This document shows, in pieces, positions 27,344 to 36,910 of a stretch of 64,000 nucleotides of DNA. Below the pieces are notes generated by a model. The model saw nothing but the letters and a program-made list of their open reading frames with translations, did no database searches and was not told where the DNA came from. Positions within the stretch are counted from its first letter, which is position 1. The number at the start of each line of letters is the position of its first letter. The stretch comes from Thiocapsa rosea (GTDB taxonomy: Bacteria; Pseudomonadota; Gammaproteobacteria; Chromatiales; Chromatiaceae), in the NCBI RefSeq assembly GCF_003634315.1, contig NZ_RBXL01000001.1:2460501-2524500 (forward strand). The letters are read 5' to 3'. The position numbers and the translations under genes are program-made.

Positions 27344-28744
27344 TTATCGCTTGCGATTCACGAACGTCTTCAGCCGCTGGCGATGCTTGATCTGGCTTGG
27401 CGTGAGCGTGTTGCGACGACCCGCGAAGGGGTTGGTGCCGCTTTTGAACTCGATCCGCAAGGGGGTGCCGAGGAGCTTGAGCTCGCGCCTGAAGCGATTG
27501 ATCAGATAGCGCCGGTAGGTGTCCGGGACCGACTCGGTCTGGTTGCCGTGGATGATGATGATAGGCGGGTTGCGTCCGCCCTGGTGGGCATAGCGCAGCT
27601 TGATGCGTCGTCCATGCACCAAGGGCGGTTGATGCTCCTGAACGGCGTCCTCGAGCAGTCGCGTCAGCTCGGGTGTCGAGAGGTTGCGTGTGGCGTTGGC
27701 GTAGGCCTTCTCGACCTCGTCGAGCAGCAGGCCGACACCGCTGCCATGCAGGGCGGAGACCAGGTGCATCTTGGCGAAGTCCAGGAAGGCGAGCTTGCGC
27801 GCGAATTGGGTTTTGATCTGCTCGCGTTGGTCGGGAGCCAGCCCGTCCCATTTGTTGATCGCGACCACGAGTGCCCGTCCGCGCTCGATGATGTGACCCG
27901 CGAGCGTGGCGTCCTGCTCGCCCACACCCTCGTGGGCATCGAGCACCAGGATGACGACATTGGCCGCATCGATCGCCTGGAGTGTCTTGATGACACTGAA
28001 CTTCTCGATCACGTCGTCGATCCGGGCGCGTCGGCGCATGCCCGCGGTGTCGATCAGGGTGTAATGGCGACCCTGTTGCTCGAAGGGGACGAAGATGCTG
28101 TCGCGGGTGGTGCCCGGGCTGTCGAAGGTGACCAGCCGGTCGTCGCCGAGGATGCGGTTGATGAGTGTCGATTTGCCCGCGTTCGGGCGCCCGACGATCG
28201 CGACTCGGATACCTTCCTCGGTCGGCGCGGCGCCGAGGCCCTCCTCGTCGGTCGCCGGGAAGCCGGCGAAGACCGCGTCGATGAGGTCCTGCACGCCGCG
28301 GCCATGGGTGGCCGAGACCGCCATCGGCTCGCCGAGACCGAGTCGGTGGAAGTCCGCGGTGGCCAACACCGGGTCCATGGTGTCGCTCTTGTTGACCACC
28401 AGGCTCACCGGCTTGCCCATGCGGCGAAGCCGTGCGGCGATCTCGATGTCGCCCGGGGTGCAGCCGTCGCGCGCGTCGACAAGGAAGAGCAGATGATCGG
28501 CCTCGTCGATCGCGAGCTGGACCTGGCGCTCCATCAGGGCCTCGACCCCGTCGACGGCCTGGCTGATGCCGCCGGTGTCGACGATGACGTAGCGGCTCGG
28601 CCCCACGACGCCGATCCCGTACTGGCGATCGCGGGTCAGGCCGGGAAAGTCCGCAACCAGCGCATCCCGCGTGTGCGTCAGGCGATTAAAGAGCGTCGAC
28701 TTGCCCACGTTGGGCCGGCCGAGCAGGGTAATGACGGGCAGCAT
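27344..28744 (-). CDS. der: Der (EngA) ribosome-assembly GTPase
   Basis: Essential GTPase in 50S maturation with two tandem G domains and a KH-like C-terminus (466 aa). G domain 1 starts at [13 protein letters not shown] with DTGG and NKSD. G domain 2 has [19 protein letters not shown] and NKWD. The KH-like tail includes [15 protein letters not shown] and a basic end. ATG 28744 is chosen by homology and lies 5 nt after the bamB stop; the open frame continues far upstream without meaning. Last gene of the ndk-der block. Its TAA stop is one of the few not provided by a repeat. Confidence 0.96.
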   Translation of the reverse strand: MLPVITLLGRPNVGKSTLFNRLTHTRDALVADFPGLTRDRQYGIGVVGPSRYVIVDTGGISQAVDGVEALMERQVQLAIDEADHLLFLVDARDGCTPGDIEIAARLRRMGKPVSLVVNKSDTMDPVLATADFHRLGLGEPMAVSATHGRGVQDLIDAVFAGFPATDEEGLGAAPTEEGIRVAIVGRPNAGKSTLINRILGDDRLVTFDSPGTTRDSIFVPFEQQGRHYTLIDTAGMRRRARIDDVIEKFSVIKTLQAIDAANVVILVLDAHEGVGEQDATLAGHIIERGRALVVAINKWDGLAPDQREQIKTQFARKLAFLDFAKMHLVSALHGSGVGLLLDEVEKAYANATRNLSTPELTRLLEDAVQEHQPPLVHGRRIKLRYAHQGGRNPPIIIIHGNQTESVPDTYRRYLINRFRRELKLLGTPLRIEFKSGTNPFAGRRNTLTPSQIKHRQRLKTFVNRKR

Positions 28745-28749
28745 GCCGT

Positions 28750-30051
28750 TCAGGGGCTGGACTCCGGTGGTGCGGATCCCGGCGAATCGGCCGGTGCGGT
28801 GTCGACGTCGCGCGAGGCGGCGCCTGCGTCGGCGGGCGCGCTGCCGCGCAGGCCCAACGTGGCTGCGGGCGCACCGCCGATACTCAATGCAGCCAGGGTG
28901 CCGTCGTCGGCGTAGACATAGAGACGGTTGCCGACGACCAAGGGCCGTGCCGTAATTGCGCCTTTCCCCGTGATGCGGGTGCGCCCGACCAGACGGCCGT
29001 CGGTGCGTGTGAGCAGATGGACATAGCCGTCCAGGTCGCCGACCGCGATCAGATTGCCCACCAACGCGGGAGCGGTCACCTGACGGTAGCGCAGACCTTC
29101 TTGGCGCCAGCGTCCGGCGCCGTCGCTCGGGTCCGCGCCCCAGATCTGATCGCTCGAGTCGGTGACGAAGAGGTCGGACGCATCGGCGGCCAGCCCGGCA
29201 TGTGCAGAGAGTTCGCGTCGCCAGATGACGGTGCCGGTCGTAATGTCGACGGCGGCCAGATCGCCGTTGTAGGAGCCCACGAAGGCAATGGTCCCGATCA
29301 CGACCGGATCGGCATCGATGTCGGCGATGCGCGAAAGCTCGGAGCGCCCGCTCGGGCGGGTGATGGCGACCTCCCAGAGCGGGGTGCCGTCGGCCGGGTC
29401 GAGGTTCACGAGCTTGCCGCCCGAGAGTCCGACAAGGATCCCGGCGGATGTGATGACCGGACTGCTGCTGCCGCGCAAGGTGAGCACGGGGGCCGGATAG
29501 TTGACACGCCATTGCTGGGCGCCGGTGTTGGCGTCGATCCCGTAGACGCTGTCGTCCAGGGTGTGGACGATCACTTGGGCCGTGTCGGTCAGGCGCGGGA
29601 CAGAGAGGACCTCGCTTCCGAGCTGCGTGCGCCAGAGTTCCTTACCGTCGCTGCTCGAGAACGCGAGGAGCTCGCCTCGGCTGGTGCCGATGACCAAACG
29701 GTCGCCCTTCACGTCGGGTCCGCCGCTGAACTGCAGGTCCGTGTCACGCTCCCAGAGGACGCGTCCGCTGTCCGCGGCAACGGCGACCAACCGACCGCGT
29801 GAATCGGCGACATAGAGTCGGTCTGCAGCGACCATCGGAACCAAGTAGAGCCGACGTCCGGCCGTGCCGCGCGTCACCCGCGCCGACCAGAGGGTCGTCA
29901 ATCCGGCCGTCTGCACGATCTCGGTGAGCTTGGTCGGAGGCGTGGGGTCCTTGTCCGCGCCGAGCCAGGGGAACATCCCGCAACCGCTCAGCAGGCCGGC
30001 GAGCAGCATTACCCCGAGTCGGGCGGCGCCCGCTTTCGATTGCGTGACCAT
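28750..30051 (-). CDS. bamB: BamB outer-membrane assembly lipoprotein
   Basis: Eight-bladed beta-propeller lipoprotein of the BAM complex that inserts outer-membrane proteins. The 433-aa precursor has a lipobox LLSGC (Cys24). PQQ-like blades recur with motifs such as [30 protein letters not shown] and [19 protein letters not shown] low-complexity Ala/Pro tail follows the last blade and is longer than usual. ATG 30051 has GGAGAGCC upstream. It is 17 nt after yfgM and directly before der, the conserved order. Confidence 0.95.
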   Translation of the reverse strand: MVTQSKAGAARLGVMLLAGLLSGCGMFPWLGADKDPTPPTKLTEIVQTAGLTTLWSARVTRGTAGRRLYLVPMVAADRLYVADSRGRLVAVAADSGRVLWERDTDLQFSGGPDVKGDRLVIGTSRGELLAFSSSDGKELWRTQLGSEVLSVPRLTDTAQVIVHTLDDSVYGIDANTGAQQWRVNYPAPVLTLRGSSSPVITSAGILVGLSGGKLVNLDPADGTPLWEVAITRPSGRSELSRIADIDADPVVIGTIAFVGSYNGDLAAVDITTGTVIWRRELSAHAGLAADASDLFVTDSSDQIWGADPSDGAGRWRQEGLRYRQVTAPALVGNLIAVGDLDGYVHLLTRTDGRLVGRTRITGKGAITARPLVVGNRLYVYADDGTLAALSIGGAPAATLGLRGSAPADAGAASRDVDTAPADSPGSAPPESSP

Positions 30052-30068
30052 AGACGGCTCTCCGACCA

Positions 30069-30695
30069 CTATCCGGCGGCGGGAAGGTTGTCGAGCTTGA
30101 GACGGATCAACTGCGAGAACCCGGTCCCTTCGGCGATCGCCTGCTCGTAGGCCGCGCGTGCCGCGACCGTATCCCCGCGTGCCGCTGCGATGTCGCCCCG
30201 CACTGCAGCGAAGTCGCCGGCGAATTCGGGACTGCTGTCGTGATCCGCAACGGTCTTGGCCGCCTCGTCCAAGCGGCCTTCCGCAACCTGGATCCGCGCC
30301 AGGCGAAGCGCCGCGATGCGGGCCAACGCCGGATCCGGAGCAGCGGCGATCACGCCCGTCAAGGCGGTCATGGCGGCCTCGGCTTGGCCGGACTCGTAAA
30401 GCGCCTTCGCCTCGGCCAGCGAGCCGAGTGCCGCGTAGGGCGTCGAGGCAAACTCGTCGTTGAGCATGCGCACCTGGGTCACGACCGCCTCGGTTTGACC
30501 GGTCGCGGCGTTTGCGAGCACCTGATCGAAGACCGCAGAACCCTGACCGGCGACGCTGTCGCGATAATCGCCCCAGTAGCGCCAGCCGACGATGGCGCCC
30601 AGTCCGATGGCGATGCCCATGATGATCGCCACGCCGTTCTCTTTCCACCAGGTCTTGATGGCTTCGACTTTTTCGTCGTCGGTCTCGTAACTCAC
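30069..30695 (-). CDS. yfgM: YfgM-like inner-membrane TPR protein (ancillary SecYEG translocon subunit)
   Basis: A 208-aa single-span membrane protein with a periplasmic tetratricopeptide-like domain, which in relatives associates with SecYEG and the chaperone PpiD. It begins SYETDDEKVEAIKTWWKENG, then the membrane helix VAIIMGIAIGLGAIVGW, then helical repeats (FASTPYAALGSLAEAKALYESGQAEAA). A GTG start at 30695 with GGAGAGCGAA just upstream fits best. The frame is open far upstream, but only this start matches the family. Confidence 0.9.
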   Translation of the reverse strand: MSYETDDEKVEAIKTWWKENGVAIIMGIAIGLGAIVGWRYWGDYRDSVAGQGSAVFDQVLANAATGQTEAVVTQVRMLNDEFASTPYAALGSLAEAKALYESGQAEAAMTALTGVIAAAPDPALARIAALRLARIQVAEGRLDEAAKTVADHDSSPEFAGDFAAVRGDIAAARGDTVAARAAYEQAIAEGTGFSQLIRLKLDNLPAAG

Positions 30696-30756
30696 TTCGC
30701 TCTCCGTGGTGACATGGATTCCCGTGCGGCTTGGCCGGCGTCTTCGCCCGCCGCCG

Positions 30757-32031
30757 TCAACCCGGGGTCTCGATCTCTCGGGCCAGGACATCGACCAAAT
30801 CGTCGAACCCCAGCTCTTGCTGGCCGCTTTGGTCCCGCAAGGGTTTGACGCCGACGATGCCCTGCGCCAGCTCCGACTCGCCGAGGATAAGCGCGAAGGC
30901 TGCACCGCTCTTGTCGGCCTTCTTGAACTGGCTCTTGAAGCTGCCGCCGCCGCAGTGGGCCATGAGTCGCAGACGGGGCAGGGCATCGCGCAGACGCTCG
31001 GCCATGATCGGGGCCTCGAGCTGGGCCTGATCGCCGACCGCGACCAGGTAGGCATGCACCGCAGGCTCGCCCGCGTGCCCCGCAAGCGCGAGCAGCTCGA
31101 CCAAGCGCTCGAGGCCCAAGGCGAACCCGACAGCCGGCGTTGGGCGGCCACCGAGCTGCTCGACCAATCCGTCGTAGCGGCCGCCCGCGCAGACGGTGCC
31201 TTGGGCACCCAGATCCTCGGTGATCCACTCGAAGACGGTCCGGTTGTAATAGTCCAGACCCCGCACCAACCGTGGATTGATGCGATAGGGGATGCCCGCC
31301 TGGTCGAGACCGTGGCGGATGCTGTGTAGATGCGCCAGGCTCTCCTCGCCGAGGTGGTCCATCAGGGTCGGCGCATCGGCGACGACCTTCTGTGTCTCCG
31401 GGTGTTTGGAGTCCAGGACCCGCAGGGGGTTGGTGTGCAGGCGCCGCAGACTCTCGGCATCCAGATGCGCGTGACGCGCCTCGAGATAGGTCACCAACTG
31501 CTCGCGATACAGCCGACGCTCTTCGGGGTCGCCGAGACTGTTGATCTCCAAGCGCAAGCCCTTCAGCCCGAGCGCGCGCCACAGACGCGCGGTGAGCAGG
31601 ATCAGCTCGAGATCGATATCCGGACCCGCAAGGCCGAAGACCTCTGCGCCGATCTGATTGAACTGTCGATAGCGCCCGCGCTGCGGCCGCTCGTGGCGAA
31701 ACATCGGGCCACGATACCAAAGCCGCTGGGGCACGACGAGCAGCCCGTGCTCGATCGCAGCGCGCACGCAGCTCGCGGTTCCCTCCGGGCGCAGACTCAG
31801 GCTGTCGCCGTTGCGATCCTCGAAGCTGTACATCTCCTTCTCGACGATGTCGGTGACCTCGCCGATGGAGCGTTTGAACAGATCCGTGACCTCGAGGATC
31901 GGCGTGCGGATCTCGGCATAGCCGTAGCTCGCAAGGATGCTGCGAGCGGTGTCCTCGATGCGATGCCAGGTGGCGACGGCCTCGGGCAGGATGTCGTGCA
32001 TCCCGCGGATGGCCTGGATGTATTTACTCAT
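30757..32031 (-). CDS. hisS: Histidyl-tRNA synthetase
   Basis: Class II aminoacyl-tRNA synthetase, 424 aa. Seen are the motif 1 area after IRGMHDILP, motif 2 ([29 protein letters not shown]), the HisA loop ([15 protein letters not shown]), [13 protein letters not shown] and motif 3 ([10 protein letters not shown]). The C-terminal anticodon-binding domain has the expected length. It lies between rodZ and yfgM in the conserved block, but ispG, usually just upstream, is not there. Confidence 0.97.
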   Translation of the reverse strand: MSKYIQAIRGMHDILPEAVATWHRIEDTARSILASYGYAEIRTPILEVTDLFKRSIGEVTDIVEKEMYSFEDRNGDSLSLRPEGTASCVRAAIEHGLLVVPQRLWYRGPMFRHERPQRGRYRQFNQIGAEVFGLAGPDIDLELILLTARLWRALGLKGLRLEINSLGDPEERRLYREQLVTYLEARHAHLDAESLRRLHTNPLRVLDSKHPETQKVVADAPTLMDHLGEESLAHLHSIRHGLDQAGIPYRINPRLVRGLDYYNRTVFEWITEDLGAQGTVCAGGRYDGLVEQLGGRPTPAVGFALGLERLVELLALAGHAGEPAVHAYLVAVGDQAQLEAPIMAERLRDALPRLRLMAHCGGGSFKSQFKKADKSGAAFALILGESELAQGIVGVKPLRDQSGQQELGFDDLVDVLAREIETPG

Positions 32032-32088
32032 GTTCGACGGCTCGATGTCTGCTGACGACGCTCGGATGGGTTCGGCCTGAGCGCACCG

Positions 32089-33093
32089 TCACTCCGGCGA
32101 TGCGGGGTCGAACGAGAAGCGCGCCACGTTGCCGCGCGAACGACCTTCCAGATCGAAGGGCTTGCCGTCGACCGTCATGCTGCTGTTGTTGACCCGCCCG
32201 ACGGTGAACCGGAAAGGCGCTTGCCCCGTGACTTCGCGTCGATCCCCGGCCTTCATCTCGCCGACGATGAGTCGTTGTCCGGAGGCATCGCGGACCTCGA
32301 GCCAGGAGGGGCCGGTAAACTCGAGGACGATGCCCTTCGACGCCGTTGCCGCGGGCTCGGAGGCGGGTGTCGGGGTGTCGACATCGGGCGTTGCGACCGT
32401 TTGGATCGGCGCGCTCGTGCCCTCGGTGACCGGGTCGGCTGTCGGCTCGGGTATGGAGGCGGGGTCGGCCTCGGAACGCTCGGCGACCGACGGCGCGGGT
32501 GGCTCGGGCGTCTGCGGTGTTGCGAAGCCATCCGTTGGGGTCGATTCTATCGTCTCTCCGGGTGTCTGCTCGGCGATCTCCGGGACCACCGTATCGACGC
32601 CCTCGGCCTCGATCGCCAGCGGATCCGGGTCTGACGTGTCGAGGCCGAGTTCCGGGGAGAACTCGGGGCGATCGTGCCACCATAGAGCAATCATCGCGAC
32701 GACCGCCGCGGCCAAGGCGAGGCTGACGAGGCGCACCAGGATGCGGGTGCCGCCCGAATCGCGGTCCGATCCGGGGATCGGGCGGGTCGGCTCGATGTTC
32801 TTCGGTGTCCCGGGGTGGGCCTGATAGGCGGCAACCAGCGGCATCGGGTCAAGACCGAGCGCGCGCGCATAGTTGCGCAGATAGCCGGTGATGAAGACCG
32901 GATCGGGCAAGAGGTCGAAGCGGTCCTGCTCGAGCGCCTCGATGATCTCGGGCTTGAGGTGCAGTTGCGAGGCGATCCGCTCGATCGCCAGGCCACGCGA
33001 TTGGCGTTGCACCCGCAGGCGTCGCCCCGGGCTATCGCCGAACTCGACCACGTTCTGGTCGTTCGGGTCGGTCGATTGTGTCAGGTTTGTCAC
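32089..33093 (-). CDS. rodZ: RodZ-like cytoskeletal/cell-shape protein
   Basis: Bitopic membrane protein linking MreB to the cell wall. The 334-aa protein has an N-terminal helix-turn-helix (GRRLRVQRQSRGLAIERIASQLHLKPEIIEALEQDRFDLLPDPVFITGYLRNYARALG) and a membrane helix (about 117-137). A long acidic Pro/Thr/Glu-rich linker follows. The periplasmic C-terminal domain (GIVLEFTGPSWLEVRDASGQRLIVGEMKAGDRREV) is DUF4115-like. It sits between pilW and hisS, 11 nt from pilW. Confidence 0.93.
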   Translation of the reverse strand: MTNLTQSTDPNDQNVVEFGDSPGRRLRVQRQSRGLAIERIASQLHLKPEIIEALEQDRFDLLPDPVFITGYLRNYARALGLDPMPLVAAYQAHPGTPKNIEPTRPIPGSDRDSGGTRILVRLVSLALAAAVVAMIALWWHDRPEFSPELGLDTSDPDPLAIEAEGVDTVVPEIAEQTPGETIESTPTDGFATPQTPEPPAPSVAERSEADPASIPEPTADPVTEGTSAPIQTVATPDVDTPTPASEPAATASKGIVLEFTGPSWLEVRDASGQRLIVGEMKAGDRREVTGQAPFRFTVGRVNNSSMTVDGKPFDLEGRSRGNVARFSFDPASPE

Positions 33094-33104
33094 TCTTGAG
33101 GTCC

Positions 33105-33896
33105 CTACAGATCACGGGTCGCGGGTACATGCGGGAAGTTCGCCCGCAATGCATTCTCGTACTCGGCTGCGCGGGCTCGGTTGCCGAGCGCACGTTCGGT
33201 TGTCACCCCCGCGACGAGTGCGGCGTGGGCGGTCGCCGGGGTTCGCAAGGTCGTCGGCTCGAAATAGCGATCCAGATAGGTCTTTGCGCCTTGGGCGTTG
33301 CCGCGCTTGAGCTCGCTCTCCGCGAGCTTGACCAAGGCCGGGCCGAAGCCGGGGTTGGCTGCCACGGCAGCGCGATAGTAGCTCTCCGCCTTGACCGCAT
33401 CACCGGCGCTGCCCGCACAGGTGCCCGCGTTGGTCATCGCGACCCAGGGCGTTGCATAGAGCGGATTGTCCAACGCCTTCTTGAAGTAGACGTCCGCCTC
33501 GGTATAGCGCTTTTGTCGACACTGATAGGCACCGAACGCATAGAGAACATCGGAGTTGTTGGGCGCGAGCTTCAGGGCGCGCTCGTAATGCGTGGCTGCG
33601 AGGTCGGGCTTGCCCATCTCTTCGTACATGAAGGCGAGCCACACGTGGGCTTTGGGATAATTCCTGTCGGCCTCGATCGCCTGTTGGGCGCGACGGAAGG
33701 CGACCTCGGTCTGGCCGCGGGTGTAGTACTCCTCGGCCATCTCCACGTAGAGCGACGCCGGGCTGTCCTGCGGATCGAGCCCGAGCGGATCGTTCCCCTG
33801 TGTTGTCTTGCTCGCGCAGCCGACCAAGCCGAGACAGAGTGCGGTCGGCACCAGAACCCCGGGGCTCAGGAGTCGGCCGGCGAGATGACCCCTCAT
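33105..33896 (-). CDS. pilW: PilW/PilF type IV pilus biogenesis TPR lipoprotein
   Basis: Outer-membrane lipoprotein pilotin for the secretin PilQ. The 263-aa precursor has the lipobox GLVGC (Cys27) and about six tetratricopeptide repeats (SLYVEMAEEYYTRGQTEVAFRRAQQAIEADRNYPKAHVWLAFMYEEMGK onward). Its ATG overlaps the rlmN stop by 4 nt, so translation is probably coupled. Confidence 0.93.
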   Translation of the reverse strand: MRGHLAGRLLSPGVLVPTALCLGLVGCASKTTQGNDPLGLDPQDSPASLYVEMAEEYYTRGQTEVAFRRAQQAIEADRNYPKAHVWLAFMYEEMGKPDLAATHYERALKLAPNNSDVLYAFGAYQCRQKRYTEADVYFKKALDNPLYATPWVAMTNAGTCAGSAGDAVKAESYYRAAVAANPGFGPALVKLAESELKRGNAQGAKTYLDRYFEPTTLRTPATAHAALVAGVTTERALGNRARAAEYENALRANFPHVPATRDL

Positions 33897-35023
33897 GGTG
33901 TCGCCGCCCTCCCGGTCCGGATCCTGCCGTCAGGCGCCATCTCCGCCGGAATCGCGACCGCGACGCGCCCGAGCCGGCGGGTGCGATCCTCGACCCGACC
34001 GACGAGCTGTCCGCACGCGGCGGCGATCTCGTCGCCGCGCGTCTTGCGGGTCATGGTGAAGATGCCGGCGCCGGCGAGGCGCGCGCGAAACGCCTCGATG
34101 CGCTCGGGCGGCGAGGTGCCGTACTGGTTGCCGGGGAAGGGGTTGAAGGGGATCAGGTTAACCTTCGACGGGATCCCCTCGAGCAGGCGGATCATCTGCT
34201 TGGCATGCGCGAGGCTGTCGTTGATGCCGTCGAGCATCACGTATTCCCAGGTGATGCGGCGGCGCTTGTCGGTGCCCACGTACGCCTTGCAGGCCGGCAG
34301 CAGCTCGGCGAGCGGGTACTTGCGGTTGATCGGCACGAGTTGGTCGCGCAGGGCATCGTTGGGCGCATGCAGCGAGACGGCCAGCGAGACGTCGCTCACC
34401 TCGCGCAGCCGGTAGATGTTCGGGACGATACCCGAGGTGCTGAGTGTGAGGCGCGTTTTGGCGATCATGTAGGCGAAATCGTCCTGCATGATGTCCATCG
34501 CCTTGACCACCGCGTCGAAGTTGGCGAGTGGCTCGCCCATGCCCATCATGACCACGTTGGACGGTGCCGACCCCATCTGCCGGGTGGCATGCCAGATCTG
34601 CCCGGCGATCTCTCCGACCGTCAGGTTGCGGTTGAACCCCTGGGTGGCGGTCGCGCAAAAGGAGCAGTTGAGCGCGCAACCCACCTGCGAGGAGACGCAG
34701 ATGGTCGTGCGGCGCCCCTCCGGGATGAAGACGGTCTCGATGCGCTGGCCGTCTTCGAGCTCCATGATCCACTTGATGGTTCCGTCCGCCGAGGGCTGAT
34801 CGTGGATGATGCGCGGCAGGCGGATCTCGACGGTCTCGCGCAGCGCGTCGCGCAACCCCCTGGACAGATCCGTCATGGCGTCGTAATCGACAACGCCGTG
34901 CTTGTGGATCCATTTGAAGAGGCTGCGTCCATGAAACGCCTTGAAGCCGAGCCCGAGCACCAGTCTCTCGCAGTCGGCAAGATTCAGGTCGAGGAGGTTG
35001 GGCTTGAGCTCGGTGTTGGTCAC
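33893..35023 (-). CDS. rlmN: RlmN 23S rRNA/tRNA adenine-C2 methyltransferase
   Basis: Radical-SAM enzyme that methylates A2503 of 23S rRNA and A37 of some tRNAs. From GTG 35023 it is 376 aa and starts TNTELKPNLLDLNLADCERLVLGLGFKAFHGRSLFKWIH, as expected. The CxxxCxxC cluster site is CALNCSFC. SNVVMMGMGEPLANFD and the C-terminal region with TRGDEIAAACGQL (resolving Cys) are present. The frame runs further upstream into the ndk region without similarity. It overlaps pilW by 4 nt and lies 7 nt from ndk. Confidence 0.95.
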   Translation of the reverse strand: MTNTELKPNLLDLNLADCERLVLGLGFKAFHGRSLFKWIHKHGVVDYDAMTDLSRGLRDALRETVEIRLPRIIHDQPSADGTIKWIMELEDGQRIETVFIPEGRRTTICVSSQVGCALNCSFCATATQGFNRNLTVGEIAGQIWHATRQMGSAPSNVVMMGMGEPLANFDAVVKAMDIMQDDFAYMIAKTRLTLSTSGIVPNIYRLREVSDVSLAVSLHAPNDALRDQLVPINRKYPLAELLPACKAYVGTDKRRRITWEYVMLDGINDSLAHAKQMIRLLEGIPSKVNLIPFNPFPGNQYGTSPPERIEAFRARLAGAGIFTMTRKTRGDEIAAACGQLVGRVEDRTRRLGRVAVAIPAEMAPDGRIRTGRAATP

Positions 35024-35030
35024 GGGATTC

Positions 35031-35459
35031 TCAGCGGGTGCGCGGGCAGACGCCTTCCGGGAAAAAGAAGGCGATCTCCACGGCCGCGGTATCCGCAGCA
35101 TCCGAGCCGTGCGCCGCGTTTTCGGTGAAGGAATCGGCAAAGTCCGCGCGGATGGTGCCCGGCGCGGCATTGGCCGGATTGGTGGCGCCCATGATGTCGC
35201 GGTTCTTCGCCACGGCGTCTTCGCCTTCGAGCACCTGGACCATCACCGGACCGGAGGTCATGAACGCGACCAGCTCATCGAAGAAGGGCTTGCCCTGGTG
35301 GATCCCGTAGAAGGCCGATGCCTGCTCCTTGCTCATATGGAGCATCCGCGCAGCGACGATGCGCAACCCGGCGGCTTCGAAACGGCCCAGGATGGCGCCG
35401 ATGGCGTTCTTCGCCACCGCGTTGGGCTTGATGATGGATAGCGTCTGCTCAATGGCCAT
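35031..35459 (-). CDS. ndk: Nucleoside diphosphate kinase
   Basis: Transfers the gamma phosphate among NTPs through a phospho-histidine. The 142-aa protein has [13 protein letters not shown] at the start, the [11 protein letters not shown] strand, and active-site His117 in ENAAHGSDA. First gene of the leftward ndk-rlmN-pilW-rodZ-hisS-yfgM-bamB-der series, so its promoter should lie in the 290-nt divergent spacer (35460-35749), where no clear promoter or other feature was recognised. Confidence 0.97.
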   Translation of the reverse strand: MAIEQTLSIIKPNAVAKNAIGAILGRFEAAGLRIVAARMLHMSKEQASAFYGIHQGKPFFDELVAFMTSGPVMVQVLEGEDAVAKNRDIMGATNPANAAPGTIRADFADSFTENAAHGSDAADTAAVEIAFFFPEGVCPRTR

Positions 35460-35749
35460 GATGGTTCCAAATAGAGGATGCGGAAAGAGGTTGGGTCGGA
35501 TCGCCGGAATCGCGAGTTGGGGTTCTCCGGGCTATGTGCCCGTCGGCTCGTCGCGCGGCCCGTCCCCGTCGGAGACTTGAGTGGATTGCAAAGTCTACCG
35601 ATCGCGAACGCCGCGAGCAACGCCGGCTAAGCCGTGTCCGGCGTGAACGGCGCCGTCGCGCATCGACGAGAGCGGATGCGGACTTGGACCGGCCGGGCGG
35701 TTGGGCGGATAATCGGCCGACATCCATCTGCCCGCAAACGGTTTTCCAG

Positions 35750-36706
35750 ATGAGTCATTACGATGTCTTCAACGGCGACGCCGACGGTCTCTGTGCCCTG
35801 CAGCAACTGCGCTTGGCCGAGCCGATCGAGAGCATCCTGGTCACCGGTGTGAAACGCGACATCGCCCTGCTCGAGCGGGTCGATGCGGTCGATGGCGATC
35901 AGGTCACCGCGCTGGATATCTCGTTCGACAAGAATCGCGGCGCGGTCGAGCGTTTGCTGGAGCAGGGTGCGCGCATCCGCTATTTCGATCACCACTTCGC
36001 CGGCGAGATCCCGGCCCACCCGGCGCTCGATGTCCACATCGAGACGCTGCCCGACAAGGGGACCAGTCTTCTTGTCGATGACTATCTTCGGGGCTCGCAA
36101 CGCGCATGGGCCGTGGTGGGGACCTTCGGGGACAACTTCGATGCGTCCGCCCGTCGGGCCGCCGAGCCTCTGGATCTGACCGAAGGGGAGCTCGACCTGC
36201 TGCACGATCTCGGTATCTATCTCAATTACAACGGTTATGGCGAGACCGTCGACGACCTCTTGTTTGCCCCGGATGCGCTTTTCCGCAGCTTGCAGCCCTA
36301 TGCCGATCCCTTGGCCTTTATCGTCGAGGATCCGGCGTTCGCCGCCCTGCGCGACGGTTATGCCGACGACATGGCCCGTGCGCGCGCCGTCGCACCCGCG
36401 TACGAGAGCGAGGGGCACCGTCTCTTCATCTTGCCGGCCGAGCCCTGGGCGCGCCGTGCCAGCGGCGTTTTCGCCAACGAGCTGGCCCAACTGGCACCCG
36501 AGCAAGCGCACGCCATGTTGACTCGGCTGCCCGCGGGAGGGTTTCTCGTCAGTGTCCGTGCGCCGCTGGCGCGTCCCGACGGGGCGGATGTGCTGTGTCG
36601 AGGGTTTCCGAGCGGTGGAGGGCGCAAGGCGGCGGCCGGGATCAACCTGCTGCCCGAGGCCGAGTACGACACCTTCCTGGAGCGGTTCCGCGCCGCGTTC
36701 GGATAG
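35750..36706 (+). CDS. DHH-family phosphoesterase
   Basis: A 318-aa soluble metal-dependent phosphoesterase. The DHH motif is IRYFDHHFAG; it is preceded by the metal-binding DVFNGDADGLCALQQ and ALDISFDKN. A C-terminal DHHA1-like part has GFPSGGGRKAAAGINLLP. Relatives include RecJ-like nucleases, oligoribonucleases and cyclic-dinucleotide phosphodiesterases; the substrate cannot be decided. ATG 35750 lacks a strong ribosome-binding site but matches the family's usual beginning; the upstream extension is unlikely to be coding. Confidence 0.85.
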   Translation: MSHYDVFNGDADGLCALQQLRLAEPIESILVTGVKRDIALLERVDAVDGDQVTALDISFDKNRGAVERLLEQGARIRYFDHHFAGEIPAHPALDVHIETLPDKGTSLLVDDYLRGSQRAWAVVGTFGDNFDASARRAAEPLDLTEGELDLLHDLGIYLNYNGYGETVDDLLFAPDALFRSLQPYADPLAFIVEDPAFAALRDGYADDMARARAVAPAYESEGHRLFILPAEPWARRASGVFANELAQLAPEQAHAMLTRLPAGGFLVSVRAPLARPDGADVLCRGFPSGGGRKAAAGINLLPEAEYDTFLERFRAAFG

Positions 36707-36708
36707 CG

Positions 36709-36907
36709 AAAACCGCGCCCGGTGCGGTATGCGTAATTTGCTGGAATGGCTTGGCCGCGCCGGCTCCGACGACTGCCGGAGCTGGCGCGGTTTAAAGTTT
36801 AAAGTTTTGAAAAAACTAAATTCTAAACCGCGTCGCACCGAGATTGAGGATATCTCCAAAGCCAAACGCAACGTGAAAACGACGCATATCGCTCTGGACG
36901 CGGTTTA
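36709..36907. repeat. Composite B-A dispersed element 10 (forward)
   Basis: Module B1 is at 36709-36794 and module A1 at 36824-36907, with a longer, duplicated AT-rich linker (TTTAAAGTTTAAAGTTTTG). It lies between convergent genes. It begins 2 nt after the DHH stop and ends 3 nt before the TAG stop of the modular secreted protein, so it abuts both genes without supplying either stop. Confidence 0.9.
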
Positions 36908-36910
36908 GTC

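Noticed and set aside
28745-29512. Upstream extension of the der frame into bamB
   Set aside because: The residues before [16 protein letters not shown] are a shadow of BamB with no similarity to Der.
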